A stretch of DNA of 64,000 nucleotides from Alviniconcha marisindica (lineage: Eukaryota > Mollusca > Gastropoda > Provannidae). The position numbers and the translations under genes were made by a program. The DNA is taken from contig JABMCL010000131.1 in the NCBI GenBank assembly GCA_018857735.1, positions 157,001-221,000 of the forward strand, read 5' to 3'. The notes beneath the pieces were generated by a model. It did not search any database. It was not told where the DNA came from and saw only the letters and a program-made list of their open reading frames with translations. Of this stretch, positions 1 to 9,989 are shown piece by piece (position 1 is the stretch's first letter; each line of letters starts with the position of its first letter).

Positions 1-221
1 TATGTGGAGAATGCCTCACCTAGTTTGGGAACCTCACTCTGCCAAGAATGTCAAGTATCTAAAAGCTGTCCAGAGAAGCAAGTCCATCAGGATTACAGAC
101 CCACATCTAGTGTACCACATCACCATCACCCTGAGCTCCTATCTGGATTTGCCTTTGCTTCAGTCACAGCACATGAGGGCAAGACTTTAAAATTTCTACA
201 AGATCCACCATGACATCCATG

Positions 222-366
222 TAGAATCAACAAACAAGGGAGTTAATTAGTGCTCAAAAGACATCGTGCACACACAACAATAAAGACCTGAGTTGCCTAC
301 AATAACTTTCATCTGGCATGCAAGTAAATACAAGGTGCATAAACTCAGCCAGAGGTACATCTGTGT
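222..366 (+). repeat. Dispersed repeat, copy 1 of the foldback family
   Basis: This stretch matches both arms of the inverted repeat at 43,785-44,065. The shared blocks are the 'taattag' region, 'aaagacctgagt' and 'aaactcagccagagg'. Three copies in 64 kb indicate a mobile or retroposed short repeat. I do not recognise its class and see no coding capacity. Confidence 0.7.
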
Positions 367-524
367 AGTGCTGCCCAGTTACAAATCCTGCAAAAGAAGT
401 TATGGAAAGTATTTGTTTTTCTCAAATTCCATGGTCGTGTTGGAACAACCTCTCCCAGCAGAAGTGGATACATTCCAGTCCTGATGTAACCATCATATCT
501 AAACTTCTTTCTCCCTCTCAGATA

Positions 525-566
525 GCAAAGATTATAAATACAAATCTTTGGATTTATAATCTTTGC
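525..566. repeat. Perfect 15-bp hairpin
   Basis: Positions 525-539 are the exact reverse complement of 552-566, separated by a 12-nt loop. The stem is AT-rich and ends two bases before a possible AG acceptor at 567-568. It may be a transposon scar or simply a structured intronic segment. Confidence 0.75.
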
Positions 567-568
567 AG

Positions 569-688
569 ATAGTGACAAAATCTTCAGTATGCTGAAGGTG
601 GTCACTTTAGTGGGAAATGAAGAAAACATTGTCAAGCAGGAAATATACAATCATTTGAGTAAAAAATACCAGGAAGTTGAAGAGGAAG
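569..688 (+). CDS. Possible internal exon of an unidentified upstream gene
   Basis: The interval is 120 nt, open in one + frame, preceded by 'ctttgcag' and followed by a consensus GTAAGT donor at 689. The translation is 39 residues, charged and helix-like (SDKIFSMLKVV... ending in an acidic QEVEEE). Its length is a multiple of three, so it could be a phase-symmetric exon. I do not recognise the protein and see no partner exon on either side, and the perfect hairpin directly upstream is a warning. It may be a false exon. Confidence 0.25.
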
Positions 689-968
689 GTAAGTTTAAAC
701 CTTTGATCAAGTAGCACTTAATTCTGCACAGTAAAACAACAAATCTGGATGTCATAAAACTTCTAGATTTTTTTGTTAAAGGCAGTGGAAAGACATAAAA
801 TGATCACAAAATGGAGAGGCAACAGTTAAGTAGCTTTGGAATACATACAAATATATAAATGCATGGACTATGTGATAATACTAAAAAAATTGTTGCAAGT
901 GTAAATTGCCACAAACTGGGCATGTGAAGATGGGTGCTGATCTAGCCATTTACACCATGCACAGTGTA

Positions 969-1228
969 CAGTGTCACTTCATGCAAAGCCACATATGTAA
1001 GGTGCATGTGTCTTTAGCTGTAACCTGCCACCTGCATTTTTGGCACAATGACTGGGATCTTATATGACTGACCGTGAGTAACACAGGGATAGAACAGATA
1101 CCGCATTAAGAGTCAGCACACAAAGTTGACCCTGGAAAAGAACACTCTCCCGCTGCTCCTGCTGGGAGTCAAACCTGTGAGCTAATGATCATGAGTCCAG
1201 CGCTCTGACCATTGATCTAGCCCAGCTT
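969..1228 (-). mobile_element. tRNA-derived SINE, copy 1
   Basis: About 255 bp are shared with 57,242-57,495. Read on the - strand, the head resembles a tRNA with pol III A-box and B-box-like motifs (a GGTTTGACTCCC-type B box near 1,170), followed by a body ending in the block 'gcaaagccacat'. Two diverged copies in the same orientation support a SINE rather than a tRNA gene. Confidence 0.65.
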
Positions 1229-2393
1229 ACAACCATAAACCAAGCAGGTTTAACCTGGGCAGGGCCATGTACTTTAAAACATGCAAGTATTTCTGCTTGG
1301 CCAAACAAGCTCATTAAAAGGAACTATAGCCTTTGCAAAACAAGTTCATTGAACAGATTGAAGAGATCAAAATAAGTTAATATTGGATCAGAATGAAAAC
1401 CTGAAAATAAAGTTTCACTAGTGATGAACAGTGGGACTGGCTGCAAGCAACAGTGAAGTGTGTCTTACTCAGCCTTTTGCTATTGGTCACAAAAGTTGCC
1501 TACTCATGTCACCTGGGCAACAAGATCGAAGAGGCCACAGGGACTGTTAGCCCAGCTGTGACATTTGACAGTGTTTTATACAGTTGTCTCTAGCTAAATC
1601 TTGCTGAGGCAAGAGGGTTCTAAATTAAAAGTAAAATCAGCAGGCATTTCAAAACAACATGCTCCATTTGGAGTTTTTATTTTGGTCTCTTCTACCAAAC
1701 GGAGGGGAAAAAAGGCCAGCCTACTTGGACAGAACATGTTTTGAGAAGGCAGGTGAGGCAGTCATTGGTCAGGTCCACTGAATTATCCTTAACATTATAG
1801 ATACTTATGTAAAAACTCATGTAATACAAATACCCCAGACAGCTGCATGCAGACATGTATGAATAAAAATGGTAAAGCTAGGTGACTAGAACAATTAGGA
1901 ATAGCCACAAGCACTTGGGGTGTGTAGTGGGTGGTACTGTTTCTATGTGGTTTTTATTGTTTTATATTCAGTGTGCATCAGATATCTGGCACTGCTTTAT
2001 TGAATCATAACTTTTGTTGTTGTTGTTGTTGCCATTTAATGACCAAGGTTAACAAGATCCAAGCACATAAAAGGTTCAAAATAACGCTATTTATAACATG
2101 AATACAAAACATTATTTATATATATATTATTTTATTATTTTATTATTATTATTATTTTATATATTATTTTTTTTGGGGGGGGGGTTAATCCCCTTTATCA
2201 AGCTACAAAACGACACAACAATTAAACGGGCCGAGGTTAACATTCCGACCTTTCGTGTCATGGTATTGCCAGTAAAAAAAAAAAACGAGGAAGAGAGAAT
2301 AAATAAAACATGATGTGGTGAGGCAATTAAAAATACAAAAGAAAAGAAAAAAACAGAAGAAATACGCAGAGTAAACGAAATGGTAATAACATC

Positions 2394-2394
<1 letters not shown>
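1229..2394. other. Non-coding stretch upstream of 4E-BP
   Basis: I see no supportable exon here. The interval holds short simple-sequence stretches: a TTG run near 2,015-2,030, AT-rich TATTATT at 2,110-2,165 and a short G run near 2,176. Confidence 0.6.

Positions 2395-2396
<2 letters not shown>

Positions 2397-2434
<38 letters not shown>
2397..2434. repeat. (AC)n microsatellite
   Basis: An uninterrupted AC dinucleotide tract of about 19 repeats lies about 300 bp upstream of the 4E-BP start codon. Confidence 0.95.
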
Positions 2435-2435
<1 letters not shown>

Positions 2436-2439
2436 ATAA

Positions 2440-2741
2440 CAGTCGGTCAGCAGGGGTCGGCCCCCTCCCGTAGCGGAAGTTGTAACCCCGTTGTCGGAAT
2501 CTGAAACTGGTTTCAATAAACCTGATTTCGTTTGTGCGCGACAAATGGGCTCTGCGCTGTGCCTCTAGCCTACCAAGACGTTCCCGGGGATCCAGATTGG
2601 CTCTTGGCTTGTTGTGGTTGTGTGCTTGTGGGAGAGTGAAGTGTGCAAGTGCGGTTCTGTGTTTTGGTTGACAGGCTATTAATCAGCGTTTAGGCAGCAT
2701 TCTATTCATAAATATAAGTGAACTTGTTAAACCTCGAAAAT
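2440..2741 (+). promoter_or_regulatory. Probable promoter and 5' UTR of 4E-BP
   Basis: This is the region directly upstream of the 4E-BP ATG, between the AC microsatellite and the first coding exon. It is locally richer in CpG and GC than its surroundings (around 2,455-2,600). I see no clear TATA box, so the exact transcription start cannot be placed. Confidence 0.4.
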
Positions 2742-2880
2742 ATGTCTTCCCAATCTGACAAGCAGAAGGCGAAAGGAAGAGACATTCCAAGTAGACGTGT
2801 TGTCTTGAACGACATTTCGCAGCTGCCGTCCGAATACTCAACAACACCTGGGGGAACGTTCTTCTCCACGACACCAGGCG
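2742..2880 (+). CDS. EIF4EBP: 4E-BP exon 1 (residues 1-46)
   Basis: It encodes the N-terminus through the second STTPGG block, with both priming threonines. It ends in phase 1 at a GTATGT donor (2881). The reading frame runs on into the intron to a stop at 3050, which is not meaningful. Confidence 0.96.
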
Positions 2881-5800
2881 GTATGTCATGGATTTTATTT
2901 AAATGCACGCTGTTCTGTGATAATTCACGTTTCGAATTCCTTCATCAGGAAGGCAATTTAAAATTGTTTTGCTGCAGAAGTTGCTTCTGGCTGATTCGTT
3001 TGGAGGACGAAAATCGTAATATTCAATATGGCGCATTTCTAGCCATGTGACTTTTTGTTTGGCAATTTATCAGCAGCTGATTACATGGTAGCTGTAGGTT
3101 ATTATAATTATGCACATGTCATACTTTTGGTCTGTGTTGGACAATGCTGCACTATTACTATGAGAATGCTTAACAAACAAAAAATTCCCAGTACTCCGTA
3201 CGGCCGCGTGGTGCTGTTAGTAGGCCTGATGCCTTGTTTCACTTAGTAGTTAGTGCCATCTCTTCCTTCACATAACTGCGTGGCTTGGACTTCAAAGTAA
3301 TGTTGATTGTCGGCCTAATGCAGACTTTGCAGATTTGATTACCGACTCAGATACTGGAAACATCTGCTGACTCAAAGCAAGTTTTTTTCCCCATCCCCCG
3401 TATTGATCAGAGAACAGTGTGCTCGACTGACGTCACGAAATGTTCCACTTTGCTGACTTCATTTTGTGGCCTTGACCCTGCGAGGTCAACTGCCCTTCCT
3501 TTTTGGCTTTTTAAAAGTTGTTATTTCTCCTTTTCACGCGATTTCATTATGAAATACTTGCCGGGGGGGGGGGGGGGGGGGGGCTGTGTCTAGAGAGTGA
3601 AGGTATACATGAGTAGGGTATTTTGGTTTTCCATTCCAGTGGGACCACACACCCAAATAATATGAATGAATACAAATTTAGATATATATATGTTTCATAA
3701 AACCTTGCATGTTCATAGCACCAGACGCACTGTGTGCATCCACGTAGGGTAACAAACCAAAACTACTAATTTAAATGTTCATACCAATGAAGTACACAAA
3801 AATGAAGCCTTGAAACTAGTGAATGGCTGAATGGAGTCCTCCTTGATGCACCTGGGGAGGACATTCCAGAGGGAGGGAGCAACATACCTGAAGGCATGGC
3901 ATGTTTTAGAATCCCTGGGCCTGGGAACATCAAGAATAGATCTAGATGGCAAGATGCTGATCTGAGAAGGCAAGAAGGGTGTGTCTGTGGAGGTCAGAGA
4001 TCCTGGATGTAAATCAGGAGTGAAAATTCTGTAACAAAAAGCAAACACATTATGGATCTGTTGACAGAGAGAAAGAGAGTAACAACAACCACCACAAAAA
4101 AACTAACTCATGGTGGGTAAATTATCTCACCTATGAGTATGACTTTGGAATCAGGATGAAGCTGTGGTTAGACTATAATCAGACAATTGATGTTTGGTGC
4201 CCAGTCATTCACCTGGGTATTAATATCTATTATTAGGATTGGGAGAACATTAATAATTGCTCCATCAGGTCAGTCTCCAAACTTGGCTGAGGGGAACATG
4301 ATTGGCTGTGTGTGTGTGCATGCATGCAAGCACATGTGTCATGCCTGTGTGTGACCCTATCTGTCAACCTCGGGTGGGATTTTTATGGACACAAAGCATG
4401 TTAGACTTTAACCGTATTGTGTGATAATACTAACACTGTAGTGTAATACTAATAGAGGTGCTACTCATCTCTGTATATCCAGGTAGTATTTACCCAGCAA
4501 GATTTACTTTATTTTCTGGTCATGATAAATTGATAAATTCGTCCGATTCAGCAAATGCAGATTTTTGATGATGATTATAGAATGTAAGCTCTGAATGTGT
4601 CCGTTCATGTGTACAGCAGATGACAGAGAAACAAACCTGCATTCATGACCCGGTGCACCAAATAGAAACATTTACATTATTGGGCATTCATATGTAGCTA
4701 GGGGCAGCTAGCTTGGTAAGTTCTTATCTGATCAAGTTTAAACATTTTTGTAGGGTTTTTAGACTTAATTATGGACTGAATCACACATTTATCAATTATC
4801 CCAACCCACCCACATTTTGTTGTTTTAACTATTGTGTGTATACATTATAGTTACAAGGAAGATGATGTTGCTGGTGATCAACCTGAGATGACCTTATATC
4901 ATTGACAGGATCCTGAGATGACCCCCTGTTGTTGACAGGATGTTAAATTTCAATTTTTATTTCTAACTGAACACTATATTTCTTCCATAGAAGCTGATTG
5001 TTAATACATCATGTAGTCGTGTGACCATGATTGAAAGTGGATCATAGCTGTAAAAAAGTGTAAAGGAGATGAAGGAGTAGGACATGTATATTAAATATGT
5101 ATTCAGGTTTGGGAAGAACTTTTTTTGGTGAAACTATAATTAATTCAACACATTCCCCAAACAATGGCTTTCAAGAGCGAATGATCTTGCTCTGTGCCAC
5201 TGTCTCTCTTCAGTTGTAACATCAAACAATGAAGCTTTACAGACATGTGCAGAACCAGTATATTTGGTGTATTACTATTATTAGTACAGTGTGTAGTAGA
5301 CAGTAAGCTGACATGAAGAATTTGGTGACTGAAGTGTTAGCAATAGGGTTGAAATCCTGGTGGAATTTTGTCCCCGCATATCCTGAACCATTGGTAGAGC
5401 AACGCACAGAAACTTGGGTTGCTGTCTATAACTAGTGTAACAAATGATAAAGACTGTCCAGTATATGTTTCCTTTTTTTTCTATGAAGCCTTTTTAATTT
5501 GTGTCACAAAGTTGCTGTGCTGATAGTGATATATCATTACAAGCAATGAAGAGCCCAGGTTGCTGTCCAGGTATAGGGTTAAATCTGCTGAGAATGTTTT
5601 TTTCAAAATAAGATGGGGGGAGGGGGGGGCGGCAACAAACCAGATATTATGTACCAGTTTCTGTTACCTTGAATCAATTTCAGCATCACAGATACTGAAT
5701 ATTTTTTCTGTTTTTAATTGAAGTTAACGTACGGTTAAGACTTAAACTAGAATTCACTAATGTTGCATACATTTGTAGTTGTCAACTAATTATTTTGTTT

Positions 5801-7014
5801 CCACAGGTACTCGCATTGTGTACGAAAGAAACTTTTTATTACAATGCCGAAATTCACCACTAGCCAAGAGTCCTCCTGCCAACATGCCGGATATTCCGGG
5901 CATTACCTCTCCTGCAAAGCCTGATGTGAAAGAGAATGGTGATGTGTCTTTGAAGGAAGAACAAGAAAAAGGTATTTAGTTAACATAGTGCGATAATATT
6001 TTTATTGCTGAAACTTTCCTTTGGTCAGTTGATCTTTCTCTCTGAACTCCAAAACCATATTATTAAATTAATAAGCCTGATGTGAAGGAGAATGGTGACA
6101 TGTCTTTGAAAGAAGAACAAGAAAAATGTATTTAGTTAACATAGTCATGGTGTGGTTAAAAAATTTATTTCTGAAACTTGCCTTTGGCTTTTTGCACTTT
6201 CTGTCTTAACTCTAAAACTATATCATAAAATTAATAAGCCTAGTAAATGGACATGGGTGAGATCAAACTTGGCTTGGATCCAGTTCTTGGATTTTTAGCA
6301 TCCTGTCAACCAAGCAGGGTCACATCAGAACAAACAAACACTGTTTTAAACCACACATTCAAAAATATTCTCTATCAGGGGGAAAAGAAAAGAGAACATA
6401 ATTATCAGCTTCACGCCTGCCAGAGTCAGCATTTGCAAACTCAGTGTTTGAGGTTGAACATTACCCTTAGCTGGAGTGTGAACTTTGTGACTATGGCAAC
6501 CATGCTGTGTTGGCCAAATGATTTGACACCCCTCAATAGTAGAGAGATAATTGGTTTTTAATGCCCAGTCATCCATGATGGTTATTTCTGTGAATGGATG
6601 AACTGCTAAATACCATAGTACATGGTGCCTGTCCATGACACAATGCCCGCAGATACCTGCAGCAGACTTGGGACCACCAAGTATCAGAGACTTTCTGGCA
6701 TTCATCCCACTTCCAAACATTGTATCTTACAGTGTTTTGTGTGAACATGGGTTCAGCATTCATAGATCTTGGAAAAGCAAAAACTGATGCTGGCACGTTG
6801 ATTACCAAGTGGCAAGTAGCAACAGGCAGAAGCAGCAGGATTTGTTTTGTTTGTTACGTAACCGATGCAGTGTCCTGTTTAGTTGTACACCACTTTTTTC
6901 CCCCAAACACTGCATTTGACGCTGCACACACTAGTACTGTCTATATTATATGCCTTTTCTTTTCTACCAGAAAAAGTTTCTGCTGAAGAGGCTCAGTTTG
7001 AGATGGACATCTAA
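2742..7014 (+). CDS. EIF4EBP: eIF4E-binding protein (4E-BP), three-exon gene
   Basis: Joining 2742-2880, 5807-5971 and 6971-7014 gives 348 nt, 115 aa, ending in TAA. The family represses cap-dependent translation by binding eIF4E; mTORC1 phosphorylation releases it. Landmarks seen: an RDIP motif at residues 13-16 where vertebrates have RAIP; two STTPGG blocks with Thr35 and Thr44 (equivalents of human Thr37/Thr46); the eIF4E-binding helix YERNFLL at 52-58, fitting YxxxxLL; Ser63-Pro and Ser68-Pro matching the Ser65/Thr70 sites; and the TOS motif FEMDI as the last five residues. Length matches the usual 115-120 aa. ATG at 2742 is chosen over an in-frame ATG at 2718 because homologues begin with a short Ser/Gln-rich stretch; the upstream one would add eight residues. 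The single invertebrate-type gene corresponds to vertebrate EIF4EBP1-3 collectively. It lies tail to tail with HERC4. Confidence 0.97.
3563..3583. repeat. Poly-G tract (21)
   Basis: Uninterrupted run of G in 4E-BP intron 1, one of about eleven such G/C homopolymers in the window. Confidence 0.95.
3779..4048 (-). mobile_element. LINE reverse-transcriptase C-terminal remnant
   Basis: The - strand is open for 89 codons and shows the pattern typical of the end of non-LTR retrotransposon ORF2: [14 protein letters not shown] followed by a basic FKASF segment. In complete elements this closes the RT protein just before the 3' UTR. Only this 3' fragment is present, so it is inactive. Confidence 0.6.
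5807..5971 (+). CDS. EIF4EBP: 4E-BP exon 2 (eIF4E-binding exon)
   Basis: It starts after 'ccacag' and ends at AAG/GTATTT. It encodes [18 protein letters not shown] and the proline-directed sites, then an acidic/basic linker. Its last 50 bases and the start of the following intron are duplicated directly downstream. Confidence 0.96.
5919..6244 (+). repeat. Tandem duplication of the 4E-BP exon 2 / intron 2 junction
   Basis: The segment from 'aagcctgatgtgaa' in exon 2 across the donor into the intron recurs at about 6,073-6,244, with a truncated third start at 6,236. The second copy keeps the [18 protein letters not shown] coding sense and a GTATTT, but the last exonic base is T instead of G and it has no acceptor of its own. 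It is probably not an exon, but a decoy donor remains. Confidence 0.85.
6281..6335 (+). repeat. Dispersed 'cctgtcaacc' repeat
   Basis: It shares the core 'ttggatttttagcatcctg' and 'agggtcac' with copies at 19.4, 20.2, 41.2, 44.7, 53.2, 60.2 and 61.1 kb. Confidence 0.7.
6971..7014 (+). CDS. EIF4EBP: 4E-BP exon 3 (TOS-motif exon)
   Basis: The 44-nt terminal coding exon after 'tttctaccag' encodes [14 protein letters not shown] and TAA at 7012. FEMDI is the raptor-binding TOS motif, identical to that of vertebrate 4E-BP1. Confidence 0.96.
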
Positions 7015-9325
7015 ACAAAAAGGCTTCATCATTGCGTCTTTCATCAGCAAGTGCCCAGCCGCCTGATGGTCTGTTTCTCTGCTCAGCGACAGTGAGGAAG
7101 TGTGCCACCTCTTCGTAAGAGTGGACAGTACACTCTCACTCAGTCAGTACAGGTTTCTCAGGATGCTCGTGTATTTGTGCTTCTGAATTGTGTTTGTCCC
7201 TGATATGGAAATGTGGAGAGATTGTCCAAGTTGGCTGTGTTTGTCAGAATTCATACTTGCACAATACAAGGTGGTACTTGTGTGTAATATAGAACTCAGT
7301 TTAGTTCTCTGCAGTTGTGGTTGGAAAGTTCTGAAAATTGCAGTTGCAGTGTGTTGAGTTCTTGGAGTCCAGTATTGAAGCAACTGTGCAGTAAAATTGC
7401 AAGCAGTGATATTAGTATTTTGTCAAATGCATAAATTTAATTCAAACTATGACATTTCACAATTAGTTTTAATGGATTTTTTCTTTATTTGGAGACATAA
7501 TGTAATAAACAGCCCCCCCACCCCACCCACCCACCCACCAAGAGAACATTCAGCTTTAAAAGTAAAATCATAGTGTCATTGAATCTGTCTTGGTATATAC
7601 TTTAAGTTTGTATTTGTATCCTTTCAAAATATGAATAAACAGGGGGGCATAATGTGTTTTTTGAGTGACTGCATTTACTTGCAACTTATTTCAGTTCTTT
7701 TTTTAATCATTGTTCATACCAGTCACGTTAGCAGTATTGTTAAATGGAAACAAAATCAGGTTTTATTTCTTTTAAAGATAAACTAAATTGTGTGTTGTCT
7801 TTGCCATATTCTGAATGTCCCTTTTGAACTTTTCAGTTAGTTTTTGACAATGGTGCAGTGTTTACATGTTGTTTCAGTATCATTTTCAAAGCATGTGTGG
7901 GTTGTATATGTTTGTGGTGAGTGTTTGCAGTACGTTTCAAAGTTGTGTGGCTGTTCAAAGTTGCATAATTTTGCTATTCGTCTGAACTGTTAGTGACTAT
8001 GTCTGTTCCATTTGCAGAGGCACAAACTTTTCTGTGCTAAACTTTGTATGGAATATGCTTGTTTTACAAAACCAAAACCAATCTCTGCTGCAAGCATTTT
8101 TTTTTTTATAGACATTTGATTATATATGTCTGCATGATAATCAAATTGACATTTTATCTTCAGAGGCATTTTAAATTATTTGATACTCAGATATTTCTTG
8201 GGATCTAAGTGAAACAATCATCACAGTGGATTGATACAATTTTGTGTTTTATGCTGTTTTCAAGTTTAACTCTCTCTTTTGGGGGGGGAGAGGGGGGGTT
8301 CTCTCTCTGTGAGTCTGTCTCTCTCTTATTATTATTTTTTAACACAGTTGAATTTGAAATGAGGCATTATGTTGCATTTCTTAGTTCTGAGAAAAACTGT
8401 GCCGGTGATGGTTTGAAATAAAAGTTATTTTCTCTTTTTTTGGCTTTTACTTTTGCAGTGTGCTTCATCTGTTTTTGGAGAAGGTTGTTTTTTGTAGTTT
8501 TTTCCCCTGTGCCCTTGTGCTTGTGTGCAAAACAGTTAAATTGAGCTTTTGAAAGATGCACATGCATAAATTTGAAATGCATTTAATCTGATGCTGACAT
8601 GAAAATCCAAAGTCCCGAGGGTCTTATAATGTGCCAAGAGTATCTTTAAATGTGTTTCCCATATTTTTGGTATAGCTTTTCTGATAATCCATTGATGCAA
8701 TATTGGAAAAGCACAATTAGGATGGTAGAAACCCTCATCTGTGCTTACGGGATTGTACACATGAACTACTACACTGCTTAACTCATCTGACAGGTTTACT
8801 GTTCAATTTCTTGTGACTCCTGAAGGTCATTTTCCATGAAATAAAGAAAAGAAGTTTTCTAACTCCCCTGTGTGTATGTGTGTGCATGCGTGTGTGTATG
8901 TGCAAGACTTGTCAGTGTGTGTGCAAGCTGCTGTTTAACCTTTACAGTATGCATTTAAGTCAGACTTGTATATAAATGATATTCAGTGGTTGGCTGTTAC
9001 ACAGAATTGGGGGGGGGGGGGGGGGGGGGGGGGTTGTTCCATGAAATTGAAAATGAGGTATTCCTTAGCTGACAAGCTTTGTATACATGACAAATACCTC
9101 AGCTAAGAAGTATGACAGTTTATCTAAAGAAATAAAGTGGTCACTTTGATTACCCTTTGTGCACATGTATTGTAAATTACTTCAGTCTCTTTGTTGACAT
9201 ACATGTATGGTGAGAATGGGTGAAAAATTACCCACAACATACGAATAGTAAAGTGATTCCTCAAAACAGAATGAACTGGTACTGGTAGCTCAGGTACTAT
9301 GTGGACCACATCAATTGTAAATAAA
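7015..9325 (+). other. 4E-BP 3' UTR and downstream region
   Basis: AATAAA signals on the + strand occur at 7504, 7634, 8840 and 9320. Any could end the transcript, and the longest form would give a UTR of about 2.3 kb. It contains a G tract at 9,009-9,033, so the UTR may stop before it. I see no other gene here. Confidence 0.5.
9009..9033. repeat. Poly-G tract (25)
   Basis: Uninterrupted run of 25 G, among the longest homopolymers in the window. Confidence 0.95.
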
Positions 9326-9559
9326 GCAGAAAACTGTGAAGATTAAGTCGTCATGAAAAGAAAAGGGGGGGAAAGGGAAGTTTTGTCTAAGACGAACAGT
9401 TAAGTAGCTATGTGTAATTATTTCCAGCCAAGGTGGTATACGCCACGACCCCTGTTGAAGATTGCTGTCATGGAATGAAACAACTTGTGTTCACAATCTT
9501 GTGTTTTATTGCTATTTAGTGTGACCAGTGTTATACTTTGCGTGATAGTAGTTTAACAT

Positions 9560-9745
9560 ACTCGCTGAGCTGGTGGCGATCAAAAAGAAGACTTAAATCT
9601 TGTTGAGTTTTAGTTTTACCTCTTGTAGTTAATTAATGTACTTGCTGAGCTGGTGGCGATCGAGAAGAAGACTCAAGTCTTGTTGAGTTTTACCTCTTGT
9701 AGTTAATTAATGTACTTGCTGAGCTAGTGGCAACAGAGAAGAAGT
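9560..9745 (+). repeat. Three-copy tandem repeat, about 75-80 bp
   Basis: Units anchored on 'gctgagctggtggcgatc' start near 9,564, 9,643 and 9,717. The third is diverged. Non-coding. Confidence 0.85.
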
Positions 9746-9989
9746 CTTGCCAAACACTGTTAAAAGTGAGAATTGTAGTTCTCATGCAGTGAAATTATAC
9801 ATTCATTTGTATGTGACTGTTGAGGATAATGGATTACATTATGCACAGAATGCTATTACAACTTGAACTTATGAAGGTTATTGAATGGGAAAGCTTGCGC
9901 GACCTGGCAACAGCGACTACTGAAGGCAGTGACCTAGCTGGAACCATGTGTACTTCATAGTGGAATTGAGTGTGAATACAAGTTTACTT

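Larger units (their letters stand above)
2881..5806 (+). other. 4E-BP intron 1
   Basis: A 2.9 kb intron with GTATGT donor and 'tttccacag' acceptor. It contains a 21-base G tract at 3,563-3,583, a reversed LINE remnant at 3,779-4,048 and otherwise unique AT-rich sequence. Segments around 4,880-4,940 weakly resemble the dispersed 'cctgtcaacc' repeat. Confidence 0.85.

Noticed and set aside
4..213. Open frame from the window edge ending in TGA
   Set aside because: Could be the last exon of an upstream gene, but the peptide is unrecognised and no acceptor is visible; not enough to call.
345..650. 101-codon - strand frame
   Set aside because: It crosses the perfect hairpin and a dispersed repeat; no motif seen.
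6073..6135. Second coding exon of 4E-BP
   Set aside because: The sequence repeats exon 2's end but lacks an acceptor and the last exonic base of the donor is altered; best seen as a duplicated junction.
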